Shown here in pieces: positions 25,696-32,188 of a DNA stretch of 35,700 nt. The position numbers were made by a program, and so were the translations under genes. The notes beneath the pieces were generated by a model. That model was not told the origin of the DNA. It saw only the letters and a program-made list of their open reading frames with translations, and did not search any database. Every line of letters begins with the position of its first letter. The first letter of the stretch is position 1. Source of the DNA: Candidatus Bipolaricaulota bacterium. GTDB taxonomy: Bacteria; Bipolaricaulota; Bipolaricaulia; UBA7950; UBA9294. Location of the stretch: the NCBI GenBank assembly GCA_015485945.1, contig WFSM01000063.1, positions 1-35,700 of the forward strand, given 5' to 3'.

Positions 25696-25706
25696 CCTCC
25701 TCCCCC
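25677..25706 (-). terminator. Rho-independent terminator after the 41-residue peptide gene
   Basis: On the minus strand GGGGGAG and CTCCCCC form a 7-bp stem with an 8-nt loop, followed by TTTTTAATTTT. It ends 19 nt before the HD-GYP start codon. Confidence 0.72.
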
Positions 25707-25747
25707 ACAACTAAACCCTACTTAAATACCCTGCAGAAAAGTTACAT

Positions 25748-25873
25748 TTAATATCCCCACTTATCAGTAGCACCGCTTAAGATCAGAAGAGCTGCCAGCG
25801 ATAACAGGATGAACAACCCCTTTGGCCCCACAAGCTTACTGATCAACTTCGTCGGATAGTTTCCCCACTTCAT
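25748..25873 (-). CDS. Small single-span membrane peptide (41 residues)
   Basis: I do not recognise this gene. The peptide reads as a basic N-terminal segment (MKWGNYPTKLISKLVGPKG), one hydrophobic helix (about residues 20-35, LFILLSLAALLILSG) and a short polar tail ending DKWGY. The ORF track begins it at 25954, but the ATG at 25873 has AAAGGGGG seven bases upstream. It has its own promoter (25998-26027), a leader of about 118 nt and a strong terminator, so it looks like a separately transcribed small gene. Possibilities are a regulatory membrane peptide, a small subunit of a membrane complex, an export-type signal peptide or a type I toxin; sequence does not decide. Confidence 0.6.
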   Translation of the reverse strand: MKWGNYPTKLISKLVGPKGLFILLSLAALLILSGATDKWGY

Positions 25874-25997
25874 TGATGTACCCCCTTTGTTGTAGTTTGG
25901 CCCTGCGTGAATCGTGGAACAGACTGCCACTCTCTCTAATAAGTAGGTTATCACCCCCTGACCAACCTGTATTTGTTACTTTTGTTACTTTTTATAT

Positions 25998-26027
25998 CTT
26001 ATACATCAACGAGAGGTGATAAGTCAA
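25998..26027 (-). promoter_or_regulatory. Promoter for the 41-residue peptide gene
   Basis: On the minus strand TTGACT and TATAAG are 18 nt apart, predicting a start near 25991 and a leader of about 118 nt. The leader begins with two tandem AGTAACAAA units and contains a GGTT...AACC inverted repeat. Confidence 0.55.
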
Positions 26028-26071
26028 GTCCCCGCATGCTCCGCGCACGGTGATGCCGCGTGAGACACGGG

Positions 26072-26100
26072 TTGACAACGGAAGTGAATGCCGGTAAAGT
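26072..26100 (+). promoter_or_regulatory. Promoter for trpB2
   Basis: A perfect TTGACA and a TAAAGT are exactly 17 nt apart, predicting transcription from about 26107 and a leader of about 180 nt before trpB2. It is divergent from the small-peptide promoter 45 nt away. Confidence 0.65.
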
Positions 26101-26285
26101 AATCGCGTTATGATCGAGGTGAGAGTCAGCGGACGAAGGAGGTGCGTTTGGGGTCTGTAGCCCCGTTTCGCTCGTTGATATCTCGTTTTTAGAATTCCCT
26201 CCGTTTAAACCGTGGTGGCGTCGCTAGAACCTTTCTGGTCGTCAGTTTGAAACATCCTTAAAAACCCAAGAAAGGAGACGTCATT
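26101..26285 (+). promoter_or_regulatory. Long trpB2 leader with a candidate uORF and hairpins
   Basis: The leader contains an in-frame 16-codon reading frame at 26110-26160 (MIEVRVSGRRRCVWGL) whose ATG is 9 nt from the -10 box and which has a tryptophan codon third from its stop. Its stop overlaps a GGGG/CCCC hairpin (about 26149-26164), and a T-run follows at about 26187-26191. AAGGAG at 26273-26278 serves trpB2. The layout resembles an attenuator, but it lacks tandem Trp codons and a clean hairpin-plus-T-run, so regulation is only suggested. Confidence 0.35.
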
Positions 26286-27587
26286 ATGGAAAGAATCTTT
26301 AACTTAAATCAACACCAGTTGCCGACTCGTTGGTATAACGTACTTGCCGATCTCGATCGACCGCTTGATCCGCCGCTCGATCCTCGCACCCAGGAACCGC
26401 TCTCTCCGGAGGCACTCACCGCGCTGTTTGCCAAAACATGTGTGGAACAGGAGGTATCTACTGATCGGTTTATTGATATTCCTCCCGCGGTGCAGGACAT
26501 CTACCAACTGTGGCGGCCGACGCCGGTCTATCGAGCGGTGAACCTGGAGCGAGCGCTCGACACGCCCGCACACATCTACTACAAGTACGAGGGCGCGAGC
26601 CCTACCGGCTCGCACAAGACGAACACCGCGGTTGCCCAGGCGTACTACAACAAAATCGAGGGCACGAAGCGCCTTACCACCGAAACCGGGGCCGGCCAAT
26701 GGGGGAGCGCGCTGTCGTTTGCGTGTCAAGCCCTCGGTATCGACCTGACCGTGTTTATGGTCAAGGTGTCATACGAGCAAAAGCCGTATCGCAAGGCGAT
26801 GATCGAATTGTACGGAGCGGAGATCACGCCGTCGCCGTCGCAACGGACGCACGCCGGCCGCGCTGTGCTCGCCGAAGATCCTGATTCACCGGGATCGCTG
26901 GGGATCGCGATCTCTGAGGCGATCGAGGAGGCGATGGCCACCGGGGCGAAGTATTCGCTGGGAAGCGTGCTTAACCACGTACTCCTCCATCAAACGGTCA
27001 TCGGCCAGGAGGCACTGGCGCAGATGGATCTCGCCGGGGAGTACCCGGACGCCGTCGTCGGATGCGTGGGCGGCGGGTCGAACTTCGGTGGACTGATGCT
27101 TCCCATCCTGTACGATTCCCGCAATCGCGGGCGGCAGGTGGAATTCATCGCCGCCGAGCCGACTGCATGCCCGACGATGACCAAGGGCGAGGTGCGCTAC
27201 GATTTTGGGGATGAGGCTGAACTCACCCCGTTGTTACGCATGCACACCTTGGGGCACAAGTTTGTTCCCCCTCCGATTCACGCTGGCGGTCTGCGCTATC
27301 ACGGGATGGCACCGATTATCACCCGGTTGGTGGAGGACGGGGTGGTGCAGCCGGTCGCGTTCGACCAGTTAGAGGTGTTCAATGATGCGGTTATGTTTGC
27401 CCGTGCCGAAGGGATTATCCCCGCTCCGGAGACGGCGCACGCCGTGCATGCGGCCGTCGAACTGGCACGCGACTGTGCCCGCCGCGACGAAAAGAAAGTG
27501 ATTCTCATCGGCTTTTCCGGCCATGGGCACTTCGATATGTCCGCATACACTGCCTATCTTAGCGGGCAATTAGTCAGCACGCGTTGA
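26286..27587 (+). CDS. trpB2: TrpB2-type tryptophan synthase beta chain
   Basis: TrpB enzymes join serine and indole to tryptophan with PLP. This 433-residue protein is of the TrpB2 type: longer N-terminus ([15 protein letters not shown]) and the [14 protein letters not shown] and [13 protein letters not shown] motifs, with the PLP lysine at K111; [23 protein letters not shown] and the C-terminal [13 protein letters not shown] complete the active site. TrpB2 proteins usually work without TrpA, often in thermophiles and archaea, and may salvage indole or act on other substrates. No trpA or other trp gene is present. The ATG follows AAAGGAGACGTCATT; the gene has its own promoter and leader. Confidence 0.93.
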   Translation: MERIFNLNQHQLPTRWYNVLADLDRPLDPPLDPRTQEPLSPEALTALFAKTCVEQEVSTDRFIDIPPAVQDIYQLWRPTPVYRAVNLERALDTPAHIYYKYEGASPTGSHKTNTAVAQAYYNKIEGTKRLTTETGAGQWGSALSFACQALGIDLTVFMVKVSYEQKPYRKAMIELYGAEITPSPSQRTHAGRAVLAEDPDSPGSLGIAISEAIEEAMATGAKYSLGSVLNHVLLHQTVIGQEALAQMDLAGEYPDAVVGCVGGGSNFGGLMLPILYDSRNRGRQVEFIAAEPTACPTMTKGEVRYDFGDEAELTPLLRMHTLGHKFVPPPIHAGGLRYHGMAPIITRLVEDGVVQPVAFDQLEVFNDAVMFARAEGIIPAPETAHAVHAAVELARDCARRDEKKVILIGFSGHGHFDMSAYTAYLSGQLVSTR

Positions 27588-27602
27588 CTCCCTCCTTGTT
27601 GT

Positions 27603-27633
27603 CGGCCGGGTGGGGGAAAATCCCGCCCGGCCG
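27603..27633. terminator. Strong GC hairpin after trpB2
   Basis: CGGCCGGG pairs with CCCGGCCG, extended inward by a T-G pair and GGG/CCC, with a 7-nt A-rich loop. It starts 15 nt after the trpB2 stop. No T-run follows on either strand, so it may act as a transcript-end stabiliser or a weak terminator. Confidence 0.5.
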
Positions 27634-27643
27634 ATGCTTGCTG

Positions 27644-27966
27644 TTCATAAAATCTCTCCGCTGGATACACCACAGCTTGTCGCGGGGAGGAAAGCGGAGA
27701 TTTGCCACCGACGAATCGGTTTGTTGTTTGTTCGGATTGCATGAAACCTACGCCAGAGAGCGTCGGGGACCCCAGTGGAGTAGGACTCCACGGGGCAGGC
27801 AAGACCCGACGTTACGGGAAACAGCAGCTTGTGTAGCGGCGCACCTTGTGTGCGACGTTGGTTTCCTGTGTCCGTGTGGCGACAGGGCGATACTTCAAAC
27901 TTCAACATAAGGATCAACTTCGGTTAGACCTCTAATGCCCCGCAGCTTGCTGCGGGGTTGTTTACT
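27644..27966. repeat. 323-nt repeat element, copy 1
   Basis: This stretch between the convergent trpB2 and DUF458 genes matches 29901-30223 in the same orientation over nearly its whole length with many substitutions and a few indels. It begins TTCATAAAA, has an imperfect CAGCTTG hairpin near its left end (27668-27687) and ends in the perfect hairpin CCCCGCAGCTTGCTGCGGGG (27938-27957) followed by TTGTTTACT. An internal 11-bp hairpin with an A bulge (27770-27795) sits at a position where copy 2 has none. No protein of known family is encoded. It may be a non-autonomous IS200/IS605-like element or a structured RNA gene. Confidence 0.75.
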
Positions 27967-27994
27967 AGCTGGGCGCGATATAGCGGCGACTGGG

Positions 27995-28020
27995 AAAAAC
28001 CGATCCGGCCGAGTGCGGAT
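27995..28020 (-). terminator. Weak terminator after the DUF458 gene
   Basis: On the minus strand ATCCG and CGGAT form a 5-bp stem with an 8-nt loop, followed three bases later by TTTTT, directly after the DUF458 stop codon. Confidence 0.42.
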
Positions 28021-28022
28021 GC

Positions 28023-28499
28023 TCAGGTGTACTTATCGGCGACTGACGATGCTGCGTACGCCTGCGGCTTGATGCGGACGGCGAATCCGCTTCCGATGAT
28101 CATCCCGACGACCTCATCGATCATTGCTTTGCTACGACCGTTTTCCCCGATATCAACGTGAATTTCCAGGTTAAACGGAAGTAGGGACTCCGCCGACAGC
28201 CGTGCCAGCAGCCGCTGCGCGAGATCGAACGATAACAGCGCTTCGCGCCAGATTTTTTGCCGGAGGGATGGTATTTTCGGCTCTCGCCGCCGCGTCCAGA
28301 AGTAACGTCCGCCCTTGCCAAGTTTATGGATGACGACGGCGCTCACCAGGTCGATCGTATCAGTTCCAGTGGAAGAATCAGTACCGACAAGGATCTCGTA
28401 ATGAGCTTTGGGATCGGATTCCATTTCGGAAATTATCGTGTGTATGACCGCGTCGAAGTCAAGCACACCTAAGTGAGGGTTGTAGAATTCTCCGTCCAT
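28023..28499 (-). CDS. YkuK/DUF458 family RNase H-like protein
   Basis: The 158-residue protein resembles the YkuK (DUF458) family, predicted RNase H-fold nucleases without a defined role. Features are FYNPHLGVLDFDAVIHTI at the N-terminus, ILVGTDSSTG (first acidic strand of the fold) and EIHVDIGENGRSKAMIDEVVGMIIGSGF. The ORF-track start (a TTG at 28535) has no ribosome-binding site; the ATG at 28499 fits the family N-terminus. It too lacks a Shine-Dalgarno sequence, but a TATCAT lies 7 nt upstream with TTGAAG 17 nt further, so a leaderless transcript from inside the kinase gene end is likely. It follows the kinase by 32 nt. Confidence 0.8.
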   Translation of the reverse strand: MDGEFYNPHLGVLDFDAVIHTIISEMESDPKAHYEILVGTDSSTGTDTIDLVSAVVIHKLGKGGRYFWTRRREPKIPSLRQKIWREALLSFDLAQRLLARLSAESLLPFNLEIHVDIGENGRSKAMIDEVVGMIIGSGFAVRIKPQAYAASSVADKYT

Positions 28500-28506
28500 T
28501 TTCGTG

Positions 28507-28535
28507 ATGATAGCGCCGGGGAAAATATACTTCAA
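28507..28535 (-). promoter_or_regulatory. Candidate leaderless promoter for the DUF458 gene
   Basis: On the minus strand TTGAAG and TATCAT are 17 nt apart, and 7 nt separate the -10 box from the ATG at 28499. The -35 overlaps the kinase stop codon. Inferred from spacing and from the absence of a ribosome-binding site. Confidence 0.42.
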
Positions 28536-29905
28536 GTGAGAGGAATCGTTACAGTGAACCGCGCGCCGCCGGTGGGGACGTTCTCCGCCCGGATATCACC
28601 GCCGTGCGCCTCGACCCACTGCTTGGCGATTGCTAATCCCAGTCCCGATCCGCCGCTTGTCCGCGTCCGTGCCCGATCGCCGCGGTAAAACCGCTCGAAC
28701 AGATGCGGCAAGTCATCAGGCGCAATCCCCGGCCCGGTGTCCGTCACGGTGAGTTCAATCTTGTCCTCGATCCGGCGCAGTACGATCTCGATCCGCCCGT
28801 CCGCAGGCGTGTACCGCACGGCGTTGCTCACTAGGTTCACAATCACCTGGCGGATGCGCATCGCATCGACGGATACCAGCGGTATTTCTCCTTCTTGCGT
28901 CATGTTAATGTTGGGGCCAGTGTCGAGTGCACCGGCGACCGTATCCGCCACTTGGTGGGTGAGAGCGACAATGTCGGTCGGAGTCCGGTTAAGTGGGAGC
29001 TCGCCGGCGTCGGCAAGCGACAGCTCGCGTAGGTCGTCGATCAATCGCCCGAGGTGGAGCGTCTCCTCGTAGATCGGGGCGATCGTCTCCGGCGTCGGCT
29101 CGTAAATTCCGTCCAGTATTGCCTCTAAGTTGCCCTGGATGATCGACACCGGGGTGCGAAGTTCATGGGCGATGTCCGCGGTCATCGTTTGGCGGACGCG
29201 TTCCGAACGGCGGAGATTGTCCATCATGCGGTTAAACGACTCACCGAGTTGGCCGAACTCATCGCGCGCCCGCAGAACTACGCGCTGAGTCAGATCTCCG
29301 TGTGCGATTCGTTCCGTCGCCCGCGATAGCATGCGCAATGGTGACAAAACCTGGGACAGAAGAATCATGGACAGGAATAACGCGACGCCCGTGGCAATCC
29401 CACCTCCAAGCAGCGCGGATTGCTTCGCTGAGTTGAGGAATTTCTCCTCGGCGGGATCGAGCGTTGCCGACTTCGTATCGAGGAGAAGTGTCCCCACCCG
29501 GGTATTCCCGATCTTGATTGGGATACCGGCCTTAATCTGTTTTGAAGTGAGGCTCTTTCCGACTTCGTCGGCGGTGGTGGACACAACGACTTTTCCGGTC
29601 TCGTCGGCGAGGGAAAACCCGCCGATCATCGACGTCCGCCGCGCGATTACATGGCCGTTGATCACCACGGTGTACTGCGTGGACAGCAGCCGCTCAATCC
29701 CAACCCAACTTCCGTTGAGCATTCGGTATTCGGCGAGCAGCCCGCACACCTGGTGCGCAATCTGCTGCTTGTTTTGGGTGCGGAACTGGTCAAACCGCGT
29801 TGTAATTGAGTGAGCGGTGAGAAAGTACACAAGTGCAACCGCGATCATGATCACAATCACGAATGACAATCCGAGCTTGAGCGCGAACGGAAACCGCCGT
29901 TTCAT
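28532..29905 (-). CDS. Membrane sensor histidine kinase (first two-component system)
   Basis: The 457-residue kinase has a transmembrane helix at about 10-30, an extracytoplasmic sensor region of about 140 residues, a second helix near 175-195 and a HAMP segment. The HisKA domain follows with H247 in IAHELRTPVSIIQG, then the HATPase domain with N box QVIVNLVSNAVRYTP and G boxes DTGPGIAPDD and GGSGLGLAIAKQWVEAHGG. The ORF-track start (30028) runs into the repeat; the ATG at 29905 has GGAGG six bases upstream and begins MKRRFPFALKLGL. That ribosome-binding site is part of repeat copy 2, which separates this gene from its response regulator. Stimulus unknown. Confidence 0.9.
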   Translation of the reverse strand: MKRRFPFALKLGLSFVIVIMIAVALVYFLTAHSITTRFDQFRTQNKQQIAHQVCGLLAEYRMLNGSWVGIERLLSTQYTVVINGHVIARRTSMIGGFSLADETGKVVVSTTADEVGKSLTSKQIKAGIPIKIGNTRVGTLLLDTKSATLDPAEEKFLNSAKQSALLGGGIATGVALFLSMILLSQVLSPLRMLSRATERIAHGDLTQRVVLRARDEFGQLGESFNRMMDNLRRSERVRQTMTADIAHELRTPVSIIQGNLEAILDGIYEPTPETIAPIYEETLHLGRLIDDLRELSLADAGELPLNRTPTDIVALTHQVADTVAGALDTGPNINMTQEGEIPLVSVDAMRIRQVIVNLVSNAVRYTPADGRIEIVLRRIEDKIELTVTDTGPGIAPDDLPHLFERFYRGDRARTRTSGGSGLGLAIAKQWVEAHGGDIRAENVPTGGARFTVTIPLT

Positions 29906-30223
29906 AAAAGCCCTCCACTGGATACCCCACAGCTTGCTGGGGGGAAGGAAACGGGAATTTGCCGTCCGCGAATGGGTTCGTTGTCTGTCGGATTGCATAA
30001 CCTCGGCGACGGAGAACGTCGGGCGCAAGACCCGCTGCTACGAGAAACCTGGCTTTCCATAGTGGCTACCCCATGAAACAAGGTTTCACGGGGCAGGCCT
30101 TGTGTACGCCGTTGTTCTCCTATGTCCGTGTAGCTACAAAGCGACACAGCAACCTTCAACATGAGGATCAACCCCGCTTTAGACCTCTAATGTCCCCACA
30201 GCTTGCTGCGGGGTTCTTTTACT
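29901..30223. repeat. 323-nt repeat element, copy 2
   Basis: A diverged direct copy of 27644-27966, filling the gap between the response-regulator stop and the kinase start. Left end: TTCATAAAA then CCCCACAGCTTGCTGGGG (about 29925-29942). Right end: CCCCACAGCTTGCTGCGGGG (30194-30213) then TTCTTTTACT, which includes the regulator's stop codon. The internal hairpin CCCCA-TGAAAC...GTTTCA-CGGGG is at 30069-30093, about 70 nt away from where copy 1 carries its own, yet both are followed by CAGGC. As delimited, both copies are the same length because these modules offset one another. Confidence 0.75.
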
Positions 30224-30905
30224 TCTCATCCCGGGTAAACCGATACCCCACTCCGTGCACGGTCAGTATGTAGCGCGGGTTTTTCGGGTCCTCATCTAAC
30301 TTTCTCCGGATGTTCTTGACGTGGGTGTCAATCGTGCGTGCGAATGAGTCGTACGTGTACCCTTGCACCTCACGCAGCAACTGCAGCCGGGTGAACACCT
30401 GGCCAGGATGGCGGGCGAGGAATACGAGCAAATCAAACTCGGTTGGGGTGAGCTCGACCGACTTACCGGCCAGCGTCACTTCCCGTGCCTTGAGATCGAT
30501 TGCAAGGTCTCCGACCTCGATTCGCTCCGGCTCAGCGCTCTTGCCCTCACTGCGCCGCAGGACAGCCCGCACCCGCGCTACGAGCTCGCGGGGGGAGAAC
30601 GGCTTTACCACGTAATCGTCCGCCCCGAGTTCGAGTCCAACAATGCGGTCAGTCTCCGCCGCTTTGGCAGTGAGCATGATGATCGGAACATTCGACCGGG
30701 TGCGGATACGTTTCGTCACATCTATCCCGCTCATCTTGGGAAGCATCAAATCAAGCACGATTAAATCAGGCCCCTTGTCCGCAAATTCTTGCAGCGCTTC
30801 CTCGCCATCATATGCAGCATAGGTCTTGAACCCTTCCCGTTCCAGATACGCCCGCACCGTGCGCACAATCATCTCTTCATCGTCAACTACCAAGACTCGT
30901 TTCAT
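30219..30905 (-). CDS. OmpR-family response regulator (first two-component system)
   Basis: The 228-residue protein has a receiver domain with the acidic pair DD (residues 8-9), phospho-acceptor D52 in IVLDLMLP, the conserved T in IIMLTAKA and K in VVKPFSPREL, and a C-terminal winged helix (ELTPTEFDLLVFLARHPGQVFTR ... TVHGVGYRF, quoted in part). It pairs with the kinase at 28532-29905, though a 313-nt repeat element separates the two. The ATG has no Shine-Dalgarno; an extended -10 (TGGTATAAT) ends 8 nt before it, so translation from a leaderless mRNA is likely. Targets are unknown. Confidence 0.93.
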   Translation of the reverse strand: MKRVLVVDDEEMIVRTVRAYLEREGFKTYAAYDGEEALQEFADKGPDLIVLDLMLPKMSGIDVTKRIRTRSNVPIIMLTAKAAETDRIVGLELGADDYVVKPFSPRELVARVRAVLRRSEGKSAEPERIEVGDLAIDLKAREVTLAGKSVELTPTEFDLLVFLARHPGQVFTRLQLLREVQGYTYDSFARTIDTHVKNIRRKLDEDPKNPRYILTVHGVGYRFTRDEK

Positions 30906-30913
30906 ATCGATTT

Positions 30914-30919
30914 ATTATA
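30914..30919 (-). promoter_or_regulatory. Extended -10 of a leaderless promoter for the response regulator
   Basis: On the minus strand TATAAT is preceded by TGG, an extended -10 that can work without a strong -35 (none is obvious). Only 8 nt separate it from the ATG, and no ribosome-binding site is present. Confidence 0.6.
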
Positions 30920-31062
30920 CCATAGCCGGGTAAGAACCAGGGGCCCCGCGTCCGTCGGTCGGCTCCCTATGTGCTTGGGGCGCCCTGGATATCTCAAATG
31001 TAGTGTAATTGCGCCCTGTGAATCACCCGTGACAGAAATGTGAAGATCCTGTGGTGACCGCA

Positions 31063-31091
31063 TTGCTTTTCCCTCGCGTCGCCACTACCAT
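31063..31091 (+). promoter_or_regulatory. Possible promoter for the Pta-like gene
   Basis: TTGCTT and TACCAT are 17 nt apart; match quality is modest. The start would fall at about 31098, inside the perfect palindrome at 31096-31107. Confidence 0.3.
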
Positions 31092-31095
31092 AGTT

Positions 31096-31107
31096 CTCCG
31101 ATCGGAG
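31096..31107. promoter_or_regulatory. Perfect 12-bp palindrome before the Pta-like gene
   Basis: CTCCGATCGGAG is self-complementary and its 3' half forms the ribosome-binding site GGAGGGG. It could be an operator at the transcription start or an RNA hairpin masking the ribosome-binding site. Confidence 0.4.
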
Positions 31108-31114
31108 GGGAAAT

Positions 31115-32188
31115 ATGCGCACAGTCCTTATCGTTTCCACGGAGAACGGCTCGGGCAAGAGCCTGCTCACGCTTGGATTCGGGTTGTCACTTCGGGAGCA
31201 GAAGACTCCGTTTGCGTACATGAAGCCGATCAGCTCGAATGTGCGTTACGCCACTGGCGAACCGCTTGACCGCGACGCCGGAACGATTCGGGAGATCCTC
31301 GGACTAACTGACGACTTGAAAGACATCGCTCCGGTGGCGCTTGAGGGCCCGTTTCTGCAGGAGGCGATTGAATCGGGCGATCGCGGGTTCCGCCGCCGTA
31401 TCATCGAGGCGTTCACCCGCATCACTGCTGATCGCCAAGTGGCACTGATCGAAGGGCGCCGTTACCTCGGACTGGGAATCGGAGCTGGATTAAGCGATCT
31501 CGACCTGTCCGAAGCACTTGCTGCCGACGTTCTCCTCCTCACGAGTTACGACGGCGAGGAAGCGATCGACCGGGTCTTGTGCGCGCTTCGCATGTTGGAA
31601 GGCGGACCAAACATCATTGGGGTCGTGCTTACTGAGGTGGCGATGGAAACGCAATTTGAGCAGGTCCGCGACGTGTTTGTCCCGTTTCTCGCCGACCGTG
31701 GCGCCGAGGTGCTGGGAATCATCCCGTACGAACGGCGGTTGCGATGGGTGAGCGTGGAAGATATCGCCGACCGACTCGGCGGCAAGGTACTCACCGCTGT
31801 GCCGCTCAACCTCCCGGTAGAGAACTTCCTGATTGGGGCGATGTCCCCACGCACGGCGCTGCGCAGCTTTCGCCGTACTCCCGATCTTGGCGTGATCACC
31901 GGTGGTGATCGCGTTGACCTCCAGGAAGCCGCGCTCACCGTCCCCAGCTTGCACTGCTTGATCCTCACGGGAAACATCCGCCCACCGCGGCGGATCATCG
32001 ATCTGGCCAACGCCCGCGGGGTACCGGTTATTGTTGTCGGTCAACACACTCTTGCTGCGGCCCAGTTGTGCCAGGAACTGCCCGGCCGTGCCCGTTTGCG
32101 CCCGGGCGAGCGCCTCGATGAGGCAATCGAGCTTGTACGAAAAAACGTCGATCTGGAGTTGATCCTGGAAAAGGCAACCGACCGCTAG
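31115..32188 (+). CDS. Phosphotransacetylase-like BioD/DRTGG protein (COG0857 type)
   Basis: The 357-residue protein has the layout of the N-terminal part of long Pta enzymes but no acetyltransferase domain. Residues about 1-220 form a BioD-like P-loop ATPase fold (VSTENGSGKSLLTLGFG as the nucleotide loop, MKPISS and IEGRRYLGLGIG). Residues about 225-340 resemble a DRTGG domain (RTPDLGVITGGDR, CLILTGNIRPPRRIID, VPVIVVGQHTL). Stand-alone proteins of this kind are annotated as phosphotransacetylase family without proven activity and may sense metabolites. The ATG follows GGAGGGGAAAT. Its stop codon lies on the same CTAG as that of the convergent OsmC gene. Confidence 0.8.
   Translation: MRTVLIVSTENGSGKSLLTLGFGLSLREQKTPFAYMKPISSNVRYATGEPLDRDAGTIREILGLTDDLKDIAPVALEGPFLQEAIESGDRGFRRRIIEAFTRITADRQVALIEGRRYLGLGIGAGLSDLDLSEALAADVLLLTSYDGEEAIDRVLCALRMLEGGPNIIGVVLTEVAMETQFEQVRDVFVPFLADRGAEVLGIIPYERRLRWVSVEDIADRLGGKVLTAVPLNLPVENFLIGAMSPRTALRSFRRTPDLGVITGGDRVDLQEAALTVPSLHCLILTGNIRPPRRIIDLANARGVPVIVVGQHTLAAAQLCQELPGRARLRPGERLDEAIELVRKNVDLELILEKATDR

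Noticed and set aside
25880-25915. CACGCAGGGCCAAAC in the small-peptide leader, reminiscent of a c-di-GMP-I (GEMM) riboswitch
   Set aside because: The second conserved half (GGGACGCAAAGCC and tetraloop-receptor part) is missing before the start codon, so the likeness is probably chance despite the HD-GYP neighbour.
26190-26260. Possible T-box in the trpB2 leader (CCGTGGTGGCGTCGC)
   Set aside because: Does not match the T-box core UGGNACCGCG and no Stem I with a specifier loop is recognisable.
27644-30223. Composite transposon flanked by insertion sequences
   Set aside because: The flanking repeats encode no transposase and are too diverged for a recent composite element; reported instead as non-autonomous repeats.
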